The translations under genes were made by a program, and so were the position numbers. The notes under the pieces are model-generated. The model saw nothing but the letters and a program-made list of their open reading frames with translations. It had not been told where the DNA came from and made no database searches. Below, piece after piece: positions 9,301 to 18,442 of a stretch of DNA of 64,000 nucleotides. The stretch lies in assembly GCA_959022495.1 (NCBI GenBank), contig CAUEYX010000004.1, positions 131,768 through 195,767 of the forward strand. The letters run 5' to 3'. The first letter of the stretch is position 1. Every line of letters begins with the position of its first letter. This DNA is from an uncultured Lachnospiraceae bacterium. GTDB taxonomy: Bacteria > Bacillota > Clostridia > Lachnospirales > Lachnospiraceae.

Positions 9301-12300
9301 AGGAAATAAGAATTCAGTTTTCTGAGAAGATTGACAGGGAAACGGCGGAGGAGATCTCCAATTACATTCTCAGCGATGAGAAGAAGATCTTATCCGCAGA
9401 GCTTGAAAATGACAGAGAAGTGATCCTAAAGACGGACGCGCTGGAACCGCTGAAGATCTACCGTCTGCAGATATCCAATCTCAGCGATACATCGGCGGCG
9501 GGAAATGTGATCGATCCACAGGAAAGAGAGATTATTTACGGTTATATCGCGAAGTACGATATGGACAGCGTGGAAAATAACACCCTGAAGGATTATTTCG
9601 GCATTTATGACGGAACTGCTTATAAGATGGAAACGGTGGAGTTATCTTACGGGAAAGGAACCGCGTTTTCACAAGAGAAGAGCTCCTATGCTGATCTTGG
9701 ATCGGGGCTGTTTAACGGGCTGGATCAGTATTCGATTAACATGTGGATTCATCCGGAAGTCTCCGGCAGACAAGTCCTGTTAAGCCAGGGACAGGAAGAA
9801 ATGAAAGAAAATGATTTTACCCTGTATCTGGAAGACGGGATCTTGAAGTTCAGTATCAGTAACCCGGATGGCAGCGGCGTGACGCTGGAGTCTTCAGAAC
9901 CGGTTCAGTCCGGGGAGTGGAATATGGCCACCGTGGTTTGGAACGGCAGAAACATATCTTTGGCGCTCAATGGTGAGATTATAGATACAGAAAAATGGGA
10001 TGAGCCGGTTTCCGGTGAAACACAGAACGCGCTTTATCTCGGCGCGGTCAGAAATCACGCGGGCGGTGACAGAACAGATTTCTATACAGGTGTGATGGAT
10101 GAGGTCTCCCTGTACGCGGCAGCGCTTGAGGAAGGACAGATCAAATCATTATTTGATTCCTACGCGGTGAAATTAGGAGCGCTGTTGGACAAAGCACAGT
10201 CCATTTCCGCGGAATACTATACAGAAGCAAGTTACGCGCAGATGGAAGAAGCGGCGTCCACGCTGCAGAAATGCATGGAGTCAGGGCTTTCGCCGGATGA
10301 GTCACTGGAGGCGGCAGAAGCGCTGGAACAGGCATTAAATGATCTGGAGAAAAAGGAAGAGTACGCAGATCTGGCTGCTGTTTACCGTATGGATGAAGAG
10401 CAGGGAACGACAGTGGCTGACGGAATATCCGGGAATAACGGCACATTGGAAAACGGAGATTATCTGCGTTATGGAACTCCTTTTGGAAAAGGCATTTATG
10501 TGACAGAACTGGCAGAGGACGCTGTGACGATTCCGAAGATCCCTTATAAAGAGCAGGATGCTTACAGTATTACAGGATGGTTTAAATCCCAGCTCAGACT
10601 GGAAGCAGATCTCCAGAAAGCCGGACGCCAGGTGTTGTTCTCCGATAAAGGCGGACATCTGGTCCTTGGGCTTGAGAAGAATCAGCTGGTGCTGGAGCTC
10701 AATAACGGCTCAGAGACAGCGGAGGCATCTGCTTCAGATGAAATCGCGTATGATACGGTAACCGGCGGGGAGGTCCGCCCGGCGTGGAATCATTTTGCCA
10801 TTATCAAAGACGGCGGTGCATTTAAAGTATATTTAAATGGCAGTGAAGTGATCTCAATGGAGCTTCCTGATACAGAACTGAGCGGTACGCTCTGTGTGGG
10901 CGCTCGGCAGGTTGAAGGCGGCAAGGCGAACTACTTTAACGGGCTTGTGGATGAAATCCATTTCTATTCCGCGGCGTTAGAGAAGAGCAGTGTACAGGAT
11001 TTGTATGAGGCACTTCCGCTCAATAAGGGCAGTGAAACGAATGTGGCTCTAAACCAGACACTCATCAGCGACAGCATGACAGACGCATACCGCCTCAATG
11101 ACGGAAAAGTCTTTGATTTCGCCAGCGCGGATACACCGTGGACGGCAAGGAATTCCGGTCAGGTAAGTGATGCCGGCATCAAGTACGGGATTGACCTGGG
11201 AGAAAATTATAACATCAAAGCATTGTCACTCACCCAGTTCTTCCGTCAGTATGGCAACTCAGATATAAGAAGATACCGTGATGTGGTGATACAGATTTCG
11301 ACTTCCGCTGATTTCAGCTCTGATGTGACAACGGTGTTTAATACAGACCAGGATAACAGTCTGGGCTATGGAGCGGGGACAGATCAGCCATATTATGTAT
11401 TTGACACAGGGTATGATATCATTCTCGATACGCCGGTATGGGGCAGGTATGTGCGGCTGATCAACACCGGGTTCTATACAATGACCCTGGGGTACAGCCC
11501 GTATTCCAATGTGTCTGAGCTGGAAGTTTATGTAAATGAGGGTGTGGAGATAGAGAAAGAACTGGACGTTTCCAGAGATCAGCTTGAAATCGTGGCTTCC
11601 GGGGACAGAGAGTTCGTACAGATAACACTCGATAAGCAGAGCGCGGCATCGGACGCGGCGGTGTCTTCCTCTGATGAAGGGATCGCTTCCGCAGTAAATC
11701 AGGATGGCGTGATCCAGATTACCGGGAAAGGCAGCGGTGAAGCTGTGATTACGGTGCGGCACCCGGCGGACGAGACGCTGACGAAAGAAATCGCGGTGAC
11801 AGTCAAAGGCCTGGAGGCAGCAGCCGTGATCGATGACTCAGATGAAGGAATCGTCTACTCGGGAGATATCCAGGTATATGACACAAACCGGGGAGCGGAT
11901 CCGCAGGGCGTGTATGAGTATAATAAAAGCATCCACTATTCACGCGCGGCAGGCGACAGCGCTGAGTATACATTTACGGGAACCGGGATTGACGTCATTA
12001 CCACAGTCAACGTGGACCAGGGAACCTCACAGATATACATCGACGGTGAATTGGCCGCGGAAGTAGACACAAAGACCCCGAACGCGCTTTATCCCAAGCG
12101 GGCGAATCAGATGTGCGTCTTCAGCAGGACAGACCTGAAATTTGGGGAACATACGGTGCGTCTGGTAAATGTATCCGGGAATATGACAATTGACGCGTTC
12201 CGTGTTTACGCTGAGGCAGACAAGAGCGCGTTAGAAGAACTTTATCATACATATAAAGACGAAACAGCCGGCGGGTATATACAGGATACCTGGAAGACAT

Positions 12301-13376
12301 TCCAGAACGCGATGGAAAACGCGGAGACCGTGCTGAATGACGCGGAAGCATCACAGACAGAGATCGATGCGGCATATGAGGAGCTTAAGGCAGCGGCAGA
12401 AGGCCTCAGAGTCAGCAAGACTACCTTGGAATACTTCCTCGACAGCGCGAAGAAGCATGTAGCAGACGGAGATACAGCGAACTGTGTTCAGTCTGTAAAA
12501 GACCTGTTTACAGAAGCCATCGCCGAGGGCGAGGCAGTGATGACCGATGAGAATGCCACAAAAGATGAAGTGAAGAACGCATCCCTCAAGCTGATGCAGG
12601 CGATCCACGCCCTGAATATGAAAGCGGCGGACAAGACGGACCTTGAGATGGCAGTGGAGCTTGCGGGAATGATCGATCTGGCAGATTACGTGGAAGCGGG
12701 ACAGAAGGAATTCACCGACGCCCTCGCGGCCGCAGAGGCCGTGCTCGCTGACGGCGACGCCATGCAGGGAGATGTTGACACTGCGTGGGACGCGCTGGTG
12801 ACAGCAATGGAGAACCTGAGGCTGAAAGCAGATAAAAGCGTGCTGGAAGGACTTCTGAACGAAGCGGCAGGCCTGGATCTGAGTCAGTATACAGAGGAGT
12901 CCGCGGCGGTATTTTGTACAGCATTCGCGTCAGCGCAGGCAGTATTCGCGGACCCGGCATTGTCCATTGATGACCAGAAAACAGTGGATAACGCTGTAAA
13001 AGCTCTCAAGGAGGCAAGGGACGGACTGACGGCAAAGGCAGATGACGGACAGGAGCCGGACGATGGACAGAATCCGGATGACAGTCAGAATCCAGACAGT
13101 GGAAACCAGAGCGGAGACACCGGGGATGACAGCGATAACGGCAGCAGCGGCAGCGGAGAAAATGGCGGCAGCACATCCGAAAATGGGAATGCGGGAGCCG
13201 CCGCCGGAAACGCGGATAAAGAGAGTGGAAATTCCGGAAATGGAAGTTCTGTGAATCAGGCTGCGAAAACCGGCGATACGGGTTCCATTATGCTGATTAT
13301 GGGACTGATCGTGCTTGCGGCTTTGTCGGGCGCGGTTATGCTGACAGGATATAAAAAGAAAGATACAATGAGATAA
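6390..13376 (+). CDS. Giant cell-wall-anchored clan GH-D-like glycosidase
   Basis: A 2328-residue secreted protein; signal peptide about 1-27 ending PVQAA. An N-terminal beta-domain precedes a TIM-barrel region (about 350-740) that resembles alpha-galactosidase-type (GH27/GH36, clan GH-D) enzymes. D500 in CVEIDGPYPG sits where the nucleophile would be. I cannot assign a CAZy family. Then, in order: FN3 (about 856-955), SbsA-like Ig (956-1050), LamG (1051-1244), FIVAR-like (1260-1325), a second LamG (1329-1532), F5/8 type C/CBM32-like (1549-1714), Big2-like (1722-1807), an all-beta module also present in the next gene (1817-1943), a FIVAR-like stalk (1944-2218), an Asp/Gly/Ser-rich spacer, sorting motif AAKTGD near 2290, a membrane helix and a Lys-rich tail. 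It probably acts on host or mucin-type glycans at the surface. The architecture is clear; the substrate is unknown. Confidence 0.8.
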   Translation: MKKRGKRILAAAISASLVIPALPVQAADPAQTDGAWTATPYTREDGTVVEGLEEAVQGKSHWLETADPLPAEASEKDGVLTVSNGIITREFNIPEIGGTDFYTQRYYNEYIEKELLEEEAVPDVYLGLYDETYDEVYDDTGCKTEVDSLTSMDVAIIPDGAIKIDPDYYFVGGTEKENTFVFDGYEIQEECEKPFEWAPSESYGDPAAEDWPPKGVHIEFCFSAPDTFPEVYQGIKIKVIYEMYDKLPAMKKRVEVTNTGAQQIMIGRMALEVLNGNEDMDELLTLETSYTCGDQSAIPVNVPLPCSCDEEKKDSPFAELAGMNHTCYDVGPAYDLVTDQTFASFDTYELIHSTYWFELQMRERMGMYRKLYPWITDNPLTFHNVEALTKEKIDHAAGAGFEMIIQSYGAPDSSAQMLSRDQAVLDRYKELIDYAHSKGVDIGIYQAQYTRGQYKGGAEYGTNGLGRWGTWCMASAAFDDYWDNFKYFVKYTGIDCVEIDGPYPGSFCDCGHQHVNADKETDPDPEGTDKETGDASKYAVHHGFFDSQVKQWENSVRMLCKEFRDMGVYIKVPAWYYVNGGNKCGIGYEEVAWSQPRQEQLLYGRQLIHNASYARSMSMSWSHVPFANYQGGGSAAAFQPFSDHMEDYNWVMAQYLGNGIASDFRGNALYDQGTQAICNKWVNFYNRYRGIVNSDIVHMTQAAYDEDGTDRSRGVKMDTLYHVNADNPGEKGLLWVYNQTEEERTETITVPMYYTGLTSLNYPPVPLKGSLGKDVHTYGIYPPNYDWLPTEESDYQMPEATGESTGTASFVREGVKVENVTIDSNGNAQIKVTLPPMSFTYYAIYDESEVPEVELKVGKVNDLAAGEITENSVELTWNKEVDIQLTEDGTVNDNPAVTVDSYNVYRDGEMIGTTMTNSYTDTEVQESTEYTYAVEAVVSDVRGELSDSLKAVTQADQTKPEITAANAVSAEEIRIQFSEKIDRETAEEISNYILSDEKKILSAELENDREVILKTDALEPLKIYRLQISNLSDTSAAGNVIDPQEREIIYGYIAKYDMDSVENNTLKDYFGIYDGTAYKMETVELSYGKGTAFSQEKSSYADLGSGLFNGLDQYSINMWIHPEVSGRQVLLSQGQEEMKENDFTLYLEDGILKFSISNPDGSGVTLESSEPVQSGEWNMATVVWNGRNISLALNGEIIDTEKWDEPVSGETQNALYLGAVRNHAGGDRTDFYTGVMDEVSLYAAALEEGQIKSLFDSYAVKLGALLDKAQSISAEYYTEASYAQMEEAASTLQKCMESGLSPDESLEAAEALEQALNDLEKKEEYADLAAVYRMDEEQGTTVADGISGNNGTLENGDYLRYGTPFGKGIYVTELAEDAVTIPKIPYKEQDAYSITGWFKSQLRLEADLQKAGRQVLFSDKGGHLVLGLEKNQLVLELNNGSETAEASASDEIAYDTVTGGEVRPAWNHFAIIKDGGAFKVYLNGSEVISMELPDTELSGTLCVGARQVEGGKANYFNGLVDEIHFYSAALEKSSVQDLYEALPLNKGSETNVALNQTLISDSMTDAYRLNDGKVFDFASADTPWTARNSGQVSDAGIKYGIDLGENYNIKALSLTQFFRQYGNSDIRRYRDVVIQISTSADFSSDVTTVFNTDQDNSLGYGAGTDQPYYVFDTGYDIILDTPVWGRYVRLINTGFYTMTLGYSPYSNVSELEVYVNEGVEIEKELDVSRDQLEIVASGDREFVQITLDKQSAASDAAVSSSDEGIASAVNQDGVIQITGKGSGEAVITVRHPADETLTKEIAVTVKGLEAAAVIDDSDEGIVYSGDIQVYDTNRGADPQGVYEYNKSIHYSRAAGDSAEYTFTGTGIDVITTVNVDQGTSQIYIDGELAAEVDTKTPNALYPKRANQMCVFSRTDLKFGEHTVRLVNVSGNMTIDAFRVYAEADKSALEELYHTYKDETAGGYIQDTWKTFQNAMENAETVLNDAEASQTEIDAAYEELKAAAEGLRVSKTTLEYFLDSAKKHVADGDTANCVQSVKDLFTEAIAEGEAVMTDENATKDEVKNASLKLMQAIHALNMKAADKTDLEMAVELAGMIDLADYVEAGQKEFTDALAAAEAVLADGDAMQGDVDTAWDALVTAMENLRLKADKSVLEGLLNEAAGLDLSQYTEESAAVFCTAFASAQAVFADPALSIDDQKTVDNAVKALKEARDGLTAKADDGQEPDDGQNPDDSQNPDSGNQSGDTGDDSDNGSSGSGENGGSTSENGNAGAAAGNADKESGNSGNGSSVNQAAKTGDTGSIMLIMGLIVLAALSGAVMLTGYKKKDTMR

Positions 13377-13393
13377 CGGAAAACGCATAGTAA

Positions 13394-13455
13394 ATAATCC
13401 GGGAGCGGCTATGATCCGATGGGATGTAATCCGTTCCCGGATTATTTCTGTTTTA
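13394..13455 (+). terminator. Intrinsic terminator after the GH-D-like gene
   Basis: Inverted repeat: left arm 13394-13409 (AATAATCCGGGAGCGG) and right arm 13432-13446, with one bulged C and one G-T pair, followed by TCTGTTTT. Confidence 0.7.
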
Positions 13456-13460
13456 TTAAA

Positions 13461-13565
13461 AAAGTATAAATTTTGAACATAAAAAGGTAAAAAAAGTGGG
13501 CGATAAAACAAAGTGAAAAAAGTATAATGAGGTTAACTATAACAAAAAAGGAGGAAGCAGAGAGT
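13461..13565 (+). promoter_or_regulatory. Promoter/leader of the GH29-like gene
   Basis: This is the second copy of the roughly 90-bp leader seen at 6286-6389. It has the same TATAAATTTTGAACATAA block and GAAAAAAGTATAAT (-10 near 13523-13528). An AAAGGAGG ribosome site stands about 11 nt before ATG 13566. The match between two unrelated catalytic genes suggests shared control by one activator. Confidence 0.55.
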
Positions 13566-16500
13566 ATGAAAAGAACTGCAGCAAAAAGGATTGCGGCATT
13601 ATCTGCCATGGCGATGGTGGCGGCGAGTGTGCCATTTCCTTTATCGGTGATGGCAGCAGGCGGGGCGCCGGCAGAACCGCAGGCATTATTCTATTTTGAT
13701 ATGGAATCGGTATCTGACGGGCAGATTATGAATCAGGCTGACGGGACGGCTTATGCGATTGGAGGAAATGAGGCGGAACAGACGACGTCCATCGGAGACA
13801 ATGGACAGGCGCTTCGATTTGACGGGACCAATTATATTGATCTTGGGACAGCCTTCCAGCCGAAGAACGCGTACACCATGGCCGCTTGGGTGAACCAGGA
13901 CAGCGGCGCGTCGGACGGACAGGCAGTATTTGCCAGAGCGTGGAGCGGAAATATTAGTGACCAGCTGGCAGTGATGGTGAAAAACGGATCGGTCTACCAT
14001 GCGCTGTCCACAGACAGCGGCGGCTCCAATCGCGACTTCCACGAGTTTTCTACCCAGTCAGTGCTTGAAACGGAAAAGTGGGAACATGTGGCGGTTACCC
14101 GTGACGGGGAGAACATTACTGTCTATGTAAACGGAGAGGAAGTATATTCGTCTGACAATTTCCCATCCGCGGATTTCGCGCAGTCGGACAAACATATGTA
14201 TATCGGTATGGACTGTGACGGAAACGGGACTCTGTACAGCCGGCACGCGTTCAAAGGCGCTCTTGATGAGCTCAGGCTGTACGATACAGCCCTTACACAG
14301 GAGCAGATACAGGAGCTGGCCCATGTGGAGGCGTCCTTTGAGATCGAGAGTGCCTCAAATGGCGAACTGGACGTTATTCTCAGTGGCAGTGAGGCTCCGG
14401 GGCAGGATGATTTTGATTTGAGTTTCGAAGTTGACGGCAGAGAGACTGAAGTAAGCATAACAGGCTATCAGTTCGAAGCGGCTGAGAAAAAAGCGGTCTT
14501 CCATTTTGAACCGCTTGTGAATCTTCAGAATGTTGATAAAGAAGTCACGATTACAGTCAGCTATCAGGGAGTGGAGAAGAAGATTACCTTTGTTCTGCCC
14601 GCAGGGGAAAACCAGGGACCGTCAGCGACGGAGCTGAAGGTGACAAATATGTCCCCGAAACTTGGAGAAGAGCCCCATGTAAAAGGGATGTTGAAAGCGG
14701 AGTATACATTCGAGGACCCGGACAATGACGCGGAAGGTGATACAAAGTATCAGTGGTACATCGCGGACACGGCGGATGGAGAATACACGAAACTATCAGG
14801 GATCTGTACCCGGACCGTGATCCTGCTGGATGATTATGTGGGCAGGTATCTGAAATGTGAAGTGACTCCCGCGGATGTGAACGGAAATAAGGGCGAAGCG
14901 GTTATGACTCCGGCATCCTCCGCGCCGGTGCAGGATACGGAGGGCAATCCGCTGACAGACTGGTTCTACGAGGCGGGATTTGGAATTTCCCATCACTTCC
15001 TGTCTAATTACTTTAACCTTTCCCACGTGTACACTTCCCCGGAAGAAATGTGGGACCGCAATGAAATGACATGGGATGAGTTCGTCGGTCAGTTTGACGC
15101 GGAGGCATATGCGGAGCAGGTAAACAATATTGGCGCAAAATTTGTTATTATTACGCTGGGACAGAATTCTGGAAGCTACTGCGCGCCCAACGATGTGTAT
15201 GACAAATATATGAGGGAGGCCGGATTTATTGAAGAAGGAGAGAAGAATCCGAAGACAACAAGCTATGAAAATGACCTCCCGATGAAGATGGCGGACGCGC
15301 TGGAGAAATACGGGATTAAGGTCCTGCTTTATCTGCCGTCTAATCCGCCGCACAGCGCATGCTGGGACGAGACAGGGACTCCCAACGGATACGGATATTT
15401 CAGCGACTATTTGGTTACGAAAGAGGTATTTCACTATACACCTGGAACAGATGGAAATCCAAGTCAGGAGTCGCGCAAAATTCTCGCGGAGATGGTAGAA
15501 TGGTGGTCACTGCATTATGGTGACAAGATTGCAGGCTGGTGGTTCGATGGCTTTTATCATTATGGAAATGGCAGTCAGACAGATATGAGTCTGGAATATA
15601 ATGTGTCTACACTGGCCAATGCGGCAAAAGCGGGTAATCCTTATAATATTGTTACATTTAACAGAGGAATTGGCAACTTCCAGAAAGCAACAGAATATAC
15701 CGATTATACAGCAGGTGAAGTTACTGGACTCAATACCTTCCCGGTAAGTGGACGTTGGACCGAAGGGACAGACGATTGCCAGAACTTTATGTTTGGACCT
15801 TTAGGAAACAGATCAAATTGGTCGAACGGATGGGGATGCAGCGGAATATGTCACTCAGATGTTTCTTTTGTAACCAATGCAGTAAATACAGCAATTGACG
15901 CAGAATGCGTAATTGCACTTGACACTCGCGTGAATGTGTTTGGACAGATTGATCCCGCTCAGTATGAACAGCTGGAAGAAGTACACCGGGTTATGACAGA
16001 GCCGGATGGTGTAGAAATTACTTTGAACAAAGACGCCATCACCCTGGAAACTGCCGGAGACCGGGGAATTGTGAAGTACAGCGGAATCCGTGCCTCGAAC
16101 CTTCAGGTATCGGTCGGCGATGACAAGGTAGCTGAAGTTCGGGAAGGAACAGGAAATACCTATGATATTGTGGCTCTCGCGGAAGGGAAAACAGAAGTTA
16201 TTTTCTCAAATAAACAGAACCCGGATGTGAAAGCTGTGTGCGAAATTACAGTTAATGGGAGAGAGCCGAAAGAGGTATATGACGATACGGCGGATATATT
16301 CCAGTATTCGGATGGATGGGGTTCTGCCAGCGGACGTCCGGTAGACCCGGATGGATTCCATGAGTATAAAGATACAGTTCATTATACCAAAAATAACGGC
16401 TCAAGCGTATCGGTTACATTTAACGGTACAGGGTTTGACCTGATTGGCGGTTATAACACAGATCAGGGTAAGATCTCGATTCAGGTGGATGAGGAAGAAC

Positions 16501-17654
16501 CGGTAATTGTTGATACATCCGTGCCTGGCGGCGGTGAAAAGAAAGCATTCGGATTGAACCTGTACAGGCGATATGATTTACAGCCGGGTGATCATACCGT
16601 AATTTTCACGAAATTGGACGGGCAGTATTTTGTATTTGACGGCATGCGCGTTTATGAGGAAGAACAGAAAGAACCAGTCAGCAAGACGACTCTGGAATAT
16701 TTCCTCAACAAAGCGAAAGAGCATGTGGCCGCCGGTGATGTGGACGGCTGCGTAGAGTCCGTGCGGAAGCTGTTTGAGGAAGCAATCGCAGAGGGCGACG
16801 CGGTGATGGCGGATACGAATGCCACAAAGGATGAGGTGATGAACGCTTCCCTGAAACTGATGAAAGCAATCCACGCTTTGAATATGAAAGCGGCCGATAA
16901 GACAGACCTTGAGATGGCAGTGGAGCTTGCGGAAATGATTGATCTTGCAGACTATGTGGAAGCGGGACAGAAGGAATTCACCGACGCCCTTGCGGCAGCG
17001 GAGGCGGTGCTGGCTGACGGCGACGCGATGCAGGGAGATGTGGACACCGCTTGGGACGCGCTGGTAACCGCCATGGAGAACCTGAGGCTGAAAGCAGATA
17101 AAAGTGTGCTGGAAGAACTGCTGAATGAAGTGGAAGATCTGGATCTGGCTCCGTACACCGAAGCGTCTGTGGCAGTCTTCAGAAGCGCGCTGGCTTCCGC
17201 GCAGGCAGTCTTCGCGGACGTATCCCTGTCTGTGGATGATCAGCAGACGGTTGACGCCGCGGCAGCGGCGCTCAAGGAGGCGAGAGACGGCCTGACAGAG
17301 AAAGCGGACGACACGGGAGATGGAGATGATGACGGACAGAAGCCGGATGACGGGCAGAAGCCGGATGACGGGCAGAAGCCGGATGACGGGCAGGAACCGG
17401 ATGATGGGCAGGATACAGATGACAGCCAGAATCCGGACAGCGGAAACCAGGGCGGAAATGATGGTAACAGCAGCGCAGGCGGAAACGGGAACGCGGGCGG
17501 AAACACAGATAAAAATAATGTGGGTTCTGGAAACAGAAGCTCTGTGAATAAGGCTGCCAAGACCGGAGATCCGGCACCGATATTGGGCCTGATGCTTCTG
17601 CTGGCGGCATCAGGGGCAGTAACGCTGACGGTATATCGAAAGAGAGGAAATTAA
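13566..17654 (+). CDS. Cell-wall-anchored GH29-like (alpha-L-fucosidase-like) protein
   Basis: A 1362-residue secreted protein. ATG 13566 is chosen because AAAGGAGG precedes it and a signal peptide follows at once (about 1-30). Domains: LamG (about 39-252); Ig-like regions (about 255-455); a GH29-like TIM barrel (about 460-808) with WWFDG, whose Asp at about 661 is the expected nucleophile; Big2-like (about 815-900); the all-beta module shared with the upstream giant protein (about 904-1032); FIVAR-like stalk (about 1038-1248); GQKPDD repeats; sorting motif AAKTGD; membrane helix; Arg/Lys tail. GH29 enzymes remove alpha-L-fucose with retention. This copy is divergent, so related specificities cannot be excluded. 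Bases at about 15,550-16,600 look more AT-rich than the rest of the gene. Confidence 0.8.
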   Translation: MKRTAAKRIAALSAMAMVAASVPFPLSVMAAGGAPAEPQALFYFDMESVSDGQIMNQADGTAYAIGGNEAEQTTSIGDNGQALRFDGTNYIDLGTAFQPKNAYTMAAWVNQDSGASDGQAVFARAWSGNISDQLAVMVKNGSVYHALSTDSGGSNRDFHEFSTQSVLETEKWEHVAVTRDGENITVYVNGEEVYSSDNFPSADFAQSDKHMYIGMDCDGNGTLYSRHAFKGALDELRLYDTALTQEQIQELAHVEASFEIESASNGELDVILSGSEAPGQDDFDLSFEVDGRETEVSITGYQFEAAEKKAVFHFEPLVNLQNVDKEVTITVSYQGVEKKITFVLPAGENQGPSATELKVTNMSPKLGEEPHVKGMLKAEYTFEDPDNDAEGDTKYQWYIADTADGEYTKLSGICTRTVILLDDYVGRYLKCEVTPADVNGNKGEAVMTPASSAPVQDTEGNPLTDWFYEAGFGISHHFLSNYFNLSHVYTSPEEMWDRNEMTWDEFVGQFDAEAYAEQVNNIGAKFVIITLGQNSGSYCAPNDVYDKYMREAGFIEEGEKNPKTTSYENDLPMKMADALEKYGIKVLLYLPSNPPHSACWDETGTPNGYGYFSDYLVTKEVFHYTPGTDGNPSQESRKILAEMVEWWSLHYGDKIAGWWFDGFYHYGNGSQTDMSLEYNVSTLANAAKAGNPYNIVTFNRGIGNFQKATEYTDYTAGEVTGLNTFPVSGRWTEGTDDCQNFMFGPLGNRSNWSNGWGCSGICHSDVSFVTNAVNTAIDAECVIALDTRVNVFGQIDPAQYEQLEEVHRVMTEPDGVEITLNKDAITLETAGDRGIVKYSGIRASNLQVSVGDDKVAEVREGTGNTYDIVALAEGKTEVIFSNKQNPDVKAVCEITVNGREPKEVYDDTADIFQYSDGWGSASGRPVDPDGFHEYKDTVHYTKNNGSSVSVTFNGTGFDLIGGYNTDQGKISIQVDEEEPVIVDTSVPGGGEKKAFGLNLYRRYDLQPGDHTVIFTKLDGQYFVFDGMRVYEEEQKEPVSKTTLEYFLNKAKEHVAAGDVDGCVESVRKLFEEAIAEGDAVMADTNATKDEVMNASLKLMKAIHALNMKAADKTDLEMAVELAEMIDLADYVEAGQKEFTDALAAAEAVLADGDAMQGDVDTAWDALVTAMENLRLKADKSVLEELLNEVEDLDLAPYTEASVAVFRSALASAQAVFADVSLSVDDQQTVDAAAAALKEARDGLTEKADDTGDGDDDGQKPDDGQKPDDGQKPDDGQEPDDGQDTDDSQNPDSGNQGGNDGNSSAGGNGNAGGNTDKNNVGSGNRSSVNKAAKTGDPAPILGLMLLLAASGAVTLTVYRKRGN
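17333..17410 (+). repeat. 18-bp tandem repeat encoding GQKPDD units
   Basis: Four near-perfect 18-bp copies encode GQKPDD, GQKPDD, GQKPDD and GQEPDD, with a decayed fifth (GQDTDD). This is the acidic wall-spanning spacer just before the sorting signal. Shorter traces of the same motif occur in the other three anchored proteins. It may vary in length by slippage. Confidence 0.8.
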
Positions 17655-17691
17655 AAAGAGAAGAGTAAAGTAAAATAGTAAGAAAGTTTTT

Positions 17692-17740
17692 GGAGTGTGG
17701 CTTTACGGGAAAGATCCGGTGGAGTCACACTCCGTTTTGT
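17692..17740 (+). terminator. Intrinsic terminator after the GH29-like gene
   Basis: Stem GGAGTGTG at 17692-17699 pairs with CACACTCC at 17726-17733 and is followed by GTTTTG. Confidence 0.7.
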
Positions 17741-17884
17741 TTTTCACATCCCATTTAATCAATAAAAGATAATGGAAGAATTTACCTATATTTTACTTGT
17801 ATTTGAATAAAAGTATATTTGTCTCTGCTATTATGAACCATACCAAAAGGCCTTTTGTAAAAAGTGAGAAGGAGAGATGGATCT

Positions 17885-18394
17885 GTGAAAAAGAAGGCAG
17901 TAATATTCATGGCCGCGCTGATGGTTATGGCGTTTCCGGCCAGCACAATGGCGGCAGAATCTGAACAGGAGCAGCAGATCAGTATTACATTGACTGCGGA
18001 ACCCCAGTACTCTGTGACGATTCCGGCTTCGGTTTCTATGGGAAATGAAGGGACTTATGTAGATGTCACAGCATCTGATGTAAATTATCTTCCTGAGGGG
18101 AAAAAGATCTCTGTAACGATCTCCGGTACGGATAAGTATAAAGATCAGATGTATGTGGAGGCAGCGACTTCGCCGAGGACCACTCTGCGCTATCAGATTA
18201 TTTCTGAAGACGGAGAACTGATTGAAACCAACGCTTCCACAGGCGCTTCCGGTATCGGAAAAGAGGTTGTTTCTTTTAGCGGAAATGAGACAAAACAGTA
18301 TCAGATCAAACCTGTTATCGCGGGAAGATACGAATACGGCGTGCCCTATACAGGATGCATTACGTTCGGCATTGAAGTGGCTGACGCGTTATGA
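17885..18394 (+). CDS. Small secreted beta-rich protein, paralogue A
   Basis: A 169-residue protein. GTG 17885 is chosen because AAGGAGAG lies 8 nt upstream and a signal peptide follows (about 1-24, cleaved near TMAA). The rest looks like one beta-sandwich domain. Key patterns are ITLTAEPQYSVTIPASV, VTASDVNYLPEGKKISVTI and a closing GVPYTGCITFGIEV. No anchor or membrane segment follows the signal peptide. It is clearly paralogous to the protein at 18976 (shared pattern Y-S/T-V/I-T-I/V-P, TASDV-Y-PEGKKIS and a C-terminal Y-ITFGI/ITYGI). It is the first gene of a three-gene operon. I do not recognise a named family; the shape recalls WxL or pilin-associated surface domains, but no WxL motif is visible. 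Confidence 0.8.
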   Translation: MKKKAVIFMAALMVMAFPASTMAAESEQEQQISITLTAEPQYSVTIPASVSMGNEGTYVDVTASDVNYLPEGKKISVTISGTDKYKDQMYVEAATSPRTTLRYQIISEDGELIETNASTGASGIGKEVVSFSGNETKQYQIKPVIAGRYEYGVPYTGCITFGIEVADAL

Positions 18395-18442
18395 TACGCT
18401 AAAGTATATTTTAAATAACAATGAAAGAAGAGTGCAGATTAT

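Noticed and set aside
6390..13376. GH101 endo-alpha-N-acetylgalactosaminidase
   Set aside because: Size and modules are similar, but the EIDGPYPG motif and barrel layout look like clan GH-D, and no GH101 motif was found.
17333..17410. Short direct repeats as CRISPR
   Set aside because: 18-bp contiguous units encode GQKPDD within an anchored protein.
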